Part shown: positions 13,865 through 14,939 of the stretch, piece after piece
Position numbering within the stretch: position 1 is the first letter of the stretch
How the letters are laid out: the number at the start of each line of letters is the position of its first letter
Assembly: GCA_900754515.1 (NCBI GenBank)
Contig: CAAEDD010000110.1
Span: 1-14,939 of the forward strand
Source: an uncultured Oscillospiraceae bacterium
GTDB lineage: Bacteria > Bacillota > Clostridia > Oscillospirales > Oscillospiraceae
DNA: 14,939 nt
Direction: 5' to 3'
Translations under genes and position numbers: made by a program
The notes under the pieces: model-generated
The model's input: only the letters and a program-made list of their open reading frames with translations
Database searches by the model: none
Told to the model about the DNA's origin: nothing

Positions 13865-14939
13865 TAAACGCAGTTGGACGGGATATTCCCGAAGAGGTTA
13901 TGACCGCAACAGGCAGGGATATATTCAGAGGAAGTTTTTATAACGACAACAAGGAATACAAAAAAGCTGCACCCACAGTGAGGGCCCTGTGTGACCCTAG
14001 ACGCAGCAAGCTGGTGGATTCCATCCATGAGGCAATACTGAAATGCGGCATAAAAGACGGCATGACGCTCTCTTTCCACCACCATTTCCGGGAGGGTGAC
14101 TACGTCCTGAACATGGTCATGGATGAAATACACCGGATGGGCATAAAGGATATCGCACTCTGCGCTTCCTCTCTGGGCAAAGCCAACAACCCAATACTTC
14201 CATATATTGAAGACGGCACCATCACCTCAATCTATTCCTCCGGCGTACGTGGCCATATAGGCGAGGCCATAAGCAACGGCAAGCTGAAAAATATCGCCGT
14301 GATGTATTCCCACGGTGGCCGGGTTCGTGCTATAGAGGAAGGCCGTATACATATCGACGTGGCCTTCATCGGCGCTCCAACGGCAGATGAATACGGCAAT
14401 CTGAGAGCCGTAGGCGGCAAATCCGACTGCGGTGTACTGAGCTACGCCTACGCCGACGCCCAGTATGCCGACAAGGTAGTGGCCGTTACCGATACCCTGG
14501 TCCCCTTCCCCAATATACCCGCGAGCATCTCCATGGTAAATGTGGACTACGTATGTGTAGTTAATGCCATAGGCAATCCGGACAAAATCGCCACCGGCGC
14601 AGCAAAGCCCACCACCGACCTTAGGAAGCTTATGATGGCCCGCTATTGCAGTGACTTTGTGGCGGCAGCCCCGTACTTCAAGGAGGGCTTTGTATATCAA
14701 ACCGGCGTTGGCGGAGCATCCATCGCCTCCACAGTATATCTGGCCGAACAGATGCGCAGCCGCAACATACACATGAGTCTGGGTCTTGGCGGCATAGCCA
14801 CTCCCATGGTTCGTCTCATGGAGGAGGGCCTTATCGGCAAGCTGGTAGATACCCAGGATTTTGACTTGGGCGCAGTTCAATCTATACGGGAACATCCAGA
14901 CCGCCATATTGAGATCACCGGCAGTGAATATGCAAACCC
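13861..14939 (+). CDS. citF: Citrate lyase alpha subunit, partial (cut by window end)
   Basis: The first 359 codons of the alpha subunit, which exchanges acetyl on CitD for citrate, forming citryl-CitD and acetate. Full-length CitF is about 510 residues, so roughly 150 are missing at the right edge; the frame is open to the last base. Translation begins MINAVGRDIPEEV and includes SFHHHFREGDYVLN near 75-88, IYSSGVRGHIGEAISNG near 124-140, a SHGGRVRAIEEG segment near 149-160, and FIGAPTADEYGN near 168-179, all of CitF type (CoA-transferase fold). The ATG overlaps the citE stop as ATGA. Ile codons are ATA 16, ATC 12, ATT 3 in the visible part, a strong ATA use that contrasts with the transporter binding protein. 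Confidence 0.95.
   Translation, partial: MINAVGRDIPEEVMTATGRDIFRGSFYNDNKEYKKAAPTVRALCDPRRSKLVDSIHEAILKCGIKDGMTLSFHHHFREGDYVLNMVMDEIHRMGIKDIALCASSLGKANNPILPYIEDGTITSIYSSGVRGHIGEAISNGKLKNIAVMYSHGGRVRAIEEGRIHIDVAFIGAPTADEYGNLRAVGGKSDCGVLSYAYADAQYADKVVAVTDTLVPFPNIPASISMVNVDYVCVVNAIGNPDKIATGAAKPTTDLRKLMMARYCSDFVAAAPYFKEGFVYQTGVGGASIASTVYLAEQMRSRNIHMSLGLGGIATPMVRLMEEGLIGKLVDTQDFDLGAVQSIREHPDRHIEITGSEYAN

Noticed and set aside
14227..14907. Minus-strand open frame of 226 codons at the right end
   Set aside because: It is antisense to citF, whose frame is open from 13861 to the window end with unmistakable CitF sequence.
1..14939. CRISPR arrays, insertion sequences, tRNA or rRNA genes
   Set aside because: No regularly spaced repeats, transposase-like frames, terminal repeats or RNA gene sequences were seen on reading both strands.

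Overview
The window looks like a chromosomal catabolic locus from an anaerobic member of the Bacillota, probably a gut-type Clostridia (Oscillospirales-like). That placement is an inference. It rests on a TAXI-type TRAP transporter, a DUF1847 protein, strong AGGAGG-like ribosome binding sites, mid GC content with frequent ATA isoleucine codons, and fermentative citrate lyase genes. No mobile element, CRISPR array, tRNA or rRNA was seen.

Layout, left to right. (1) A LysR regulator (minus, 22-897) is divergent from an aconitase-superfamily hydratase of the YbhJ type (1177-3432). The hydratase is followed by a cysteine-rich DUF1847 protein (3488-4078) and a rho-independent terminator. (2) An MmgE/PrpD-family protein (minus, 4236-5612) faces this pair. 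It is separated by a 569-bp AT-rich region from a TAXI-TRAP substrate-binding lipoprotein (6182-7207) and a fused TRAP permease (7295-9199), with an intrinsic attenuator between the two transporter genes. (3) A perfect inverted repeat (9212-9255) separates the permease from a second, convergent LysR gene (minus, 9278-10153). (4) The citrate lyase genes form two divergent arms. On the minus strand are citC (lyase ligase) and a citX-citG fusion (prosthetic-group synthesis and transfer). On the plus strand are citD, citE and citF (gamma, beta and alpha subunits), joined by ATGA overlaps; citF runs off the right edge.

How the genes may work together (inference): the TAXI-TRAP system imports a di- or tricarboxylate. 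The two dehydratase/hydratase-fold enzymes (YbhJ type and MmgE/PrpD) rearrange it by removing and adding water. A citrate-lyase-type complex then splits the 3-hydroxy acid into acetate plus an oxoacid (oxaloacetate if the substrate is citrate). CitC and CitXG mature and acetylate the CitD prosthetic group. Two LysR proteins are candidate regulators. The substrate cannot be read from the sequence; citrate, an aconitate isomer, citramalate/mesaconate and methylcitrate are all open. The least characterised part is the pairing of the YbhJ-type hydratase with DUF1847 beside a transporter and a lyase.
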